Part shown: piece by piece, positions 62,435 to 64,000 of the stretch
Layout of the letters: each line of letters opens with the position of its first letter
How positions within the stretch are numbered: position 1 is the stretch's first letter
Source: Nautilus pompilius
Lineage: Eukaryota > Mollusca > Cephalopoda > Nautilida > Nautilidae
Direction of reading: 5' to 3'
Assembly (NCBI GenBank): GCA_018389105.1
Contig: JACATO010000605.1
Location: 1 to 64,000, forward strand
DNA: 64,000 bases
The notes under the pieces: model-generated
Databases searched by the model: none
Told to the model about the DNA's origin: nothing
Seen by the model: the letters and a program-made list of their open reading frames with translations, nothing else
Translations under genes and position numbers: made by a program

Positions 62435-63471
62435 ATGTCGGAACGTGTGGAGCAACGATCTTGCATCAAGTTTTGCCAAAAGCTTGGAGATACCCAAGCG
62501 GAAACAATTTGCAAAATTCAACAGGCTTTTGGTGACAATGCTATGGGTGTTACCCAAATTAAAGAATGCTACAACAGGTTCAAAGATGGCCGCACATCGG
62601 TGGAGAGTGATCAGCGTTCCGGGAAGCCGTCAACAAGCCGAAATGCAGTTGTTATCGAGAAAGTGCAGACCTTGATAATGGAGGATCGTCGTTTGATGGT
62701 GCGGGAAATTGATGATGAGGTTGGGATCAGTAAAGATTCTGCACATGCAATTTTAAAGGAGGATTTGGATTTGCACAGAGTGGCAGCGAAATTTGTGCAC
62801 ATGTTGCTTTCTCAGAAACAACAACAACTTCGTCTTGAGGTTCTGCAGGACCTGCTGGATACTGCCAACAGGGATCCTGAGTTCCGGAATACCGTGATAA
62901 CTGGAGATGAGACGTGGATGTATGGGTACGACTCGGAAACCAAAGCTCAGTCATCATAGTGGAAGCACCCAACATCGCCAAGGTCCGGAGAAAAATCAAG
63001 TTGATGCTGACTGTTTTCTTCGACTACTGTGGCGTTGTGCATCACGAATACGCACCAGAAGCAGAAACAGTTACAAAGGAGTACTATCAGGAAGTCCTCC
63101 GACGTCTTCGTGATGCAGTTTGGCACAAGAGACCGGATCTGTAGGCCTCGCAAAACTGGCAGCTGCATCATGACAACGCCCCGGCTCATTCGTTGCAGCT
63201 GATCCAAGGTTTCTTGGCAAGGAAAGGCATTTCACTCATTCACCAGGCTCCCTACTCTCCAGACACGGCTCCTTCTGAATTCTGGTTGTTCCCAGAAATG
63301 AAGATGCCACTGAAAGGCTTCCGCTTTGAGAGCGGAGAGGACATCATGCGGAATGCGACGGCGGAGCTGAGAGTCATTCCGGAATAAGCATTCCAGACGT
63401 GCTTCTAACAATGGAAAGATCGCTGGGTTAAGTGTGTGGAGGCACAAGGGGCCTACTTAGATGGAGATTAG
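62435..63471 (+). pseudogene. Mariner transposase pseudogene
   Basis: Starts at ATG 62,435 (MSERVEQRSCIKFCQKLG). The N-terminal part has the helix-turn-helix DNA-binding region (TQIKECYNRFKDGR and later LIMEDRRLMVREI), and near residue 158 is TGDETW with the first catalytic Asp. The frame stops at a TAG (62,957), and the homologous sequence resumes in another frame by about 63,000 (MLTVFFDYCGVVHHE). There are further in-frame stops at 63,142, 63,385 and 63,406. The second catalytic Asp is in HHDNAPAH; exactly 34 residues later the third position, in PDTAPSEFWLF, is Glu instead of the Asp of D,D34D mariners. It cannot make active transposase. In other animals this family supplied the transposase part of SETMAR. 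Confidence 0.9.
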
Positions 63472-63515
63472 CAATTGAATCTCACCAAGTACGTAATTTT
63501 TTCCCCCAGCCTAAG

Positions 63516-63541
63516 GTCGGATACTTTTTCGACAGACCTCG
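63516..63541 (-). repeat. Mariner right inverted terminal repeat
   Basis: Inverted partner of the left end, two mismatches, followed by the target-site TA. Confidence 0.9.
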
Positions 63542-63543
63542 TA

Positions 63544-64000
63544 CAATGACTATGAGGAGAAGTGAAATAATTGGAATCCAACTACATCACACTGCTATAC
63601 TGCAGTGATTCATAATAACGAATAAATGGTTCATTTGGATATTAAATGCAAAGATTTTGATTGCGTGTTTTTTCGTACTCATGCCATATTTATTTTATAA
63701 GATAGCGAATTACTATCTCATAAAATTGTGGAACTATTTCACAGTCATTGATATATTTGTTTATATTAACTACAAGTTTTACATTTATATTTTTCTTGAA
63801 AATGATACAGTAATGGTGGCATCCATCTGTTTAATACCATACCGCTATTTTCGGAAAAAGAGTAAAGTAATATATTTTTGCAACTAACCAATGTTTTAGG
63901 TATTTTATTATGTCCGTGCACAATAGTCCTGATTCGAATAATCATTAAACGAGAATAAAACAACATGATTTATGGAAAAATCTAGACTTTTGCATTTTGA
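63544..64000. other. Sequence after mariner
   Basis: AT-rich. Two short overlapping open frames (63,657 plus strand; 63,766 minus strand) have no recognisable product. Nothing else seen. Confidence 0.5.

Larger units (their letters stand above)
62229..63541 (+). mobile_element. Mariner transposon, full length, inactive
   Basis: A 1,313-bp element with inverted terminal repeats of about 26 bp (62,229-62,254 and 63,516-63,541; two mismatches), starting CGAGGCCTGTCGAAAAGG on one end and CGAGGTCTGTCGAAAAAG on the other. It is flanked by the TA dinucleotides expected from TA target-site duplication (62,227-62,228 and 63,542-63,543). It carries a disrupted mariner transposase. It is clearly less AT-rich than its surroundings, which fits horizontal or late arrival of this family. 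Both ends are intact enough to have been mobilised in trans, an inference. Confidence 0.95.

Noticed and set aside
62445-63447. Several other frames within the mariner
   Set aside because: Shadows of the transposase reading frame.

Overview
The window is eukaryotic, AT-rich animal DNA, most likely from an invertebrate. The evidence is short coding exons with canonical GT/AG splice sites set in kilobase-long introns, several minisatellite and microsatellite arrays, and remnants of hAT, Tc1 and mariner transposons. Nothing fixes the species. There are no bacterial operons, rRNA genes, confident tRNA genes or CRISPR arrays.

One plus-strand gene appears to cross most of the window. I could assemble eleven exons whose splice phases all agree. 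Five phase-0 exons (51, 49, 50, 33 and 32 codons) are rich in Glu, Lys and Leu and look like coiled coil. Two 29-nt micro-exons are very basic. They are followed by a 42-codon exon at 47,755, a 429-codon exon at 55,476 built almost entirely of SGRTSPRRS-type repeats, and two smaller exons at 57,554 and 61,260 that look like diverged relatives of the tail of the repeat exon. The visible product is about 840 residues: an N-terminal coiled coil followed by a highly basic Ser/Pro/Arg tail with many SPR(R/K) motifs. I recognise no named family. Both ends of the gene may lie outside the window, although the last exon could be terminal.

The first seven exons sit in a direct tandem duplication of about 22.7 kb: copy 1 at 217-22,916 and copy 2 at 22,917-45,529. 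The copies are nearly identical, and many of the differences are one-base homopolymer indels or microsatellite length changes. The junction joins two unrelated minisatellites, a ~46-bp array (B) and a ~60-bp array (A). Copy 2 has all exons open and leads in phase into the unique 3' exons. Copy 1 has a frameshift in exon 3. The duplication may be real, or it may be two haplotypes placed end to end by the assembler; the sequence alone cannot decide.

Downstream, 46.6-50.4 kb holds a diverged duplicate pair with a candidate alternative last exon. The stretch 50.4-53.7 kb is a degenerate ~40-bp minisatellite (C) interrupted by a Tc1-like fragment. The stretch 54.4-61.5 kb is an array of three related exon modules; about 1.05 kb of intron upstream of modules 1 and 3 is almost identical although the exons themselves are very different. 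A complete-ended but inactivated mariner element lies at 62,229-63,541. Both copies of the 22.7-kb unit carry the same decayed hAT transposase on the minus strand.
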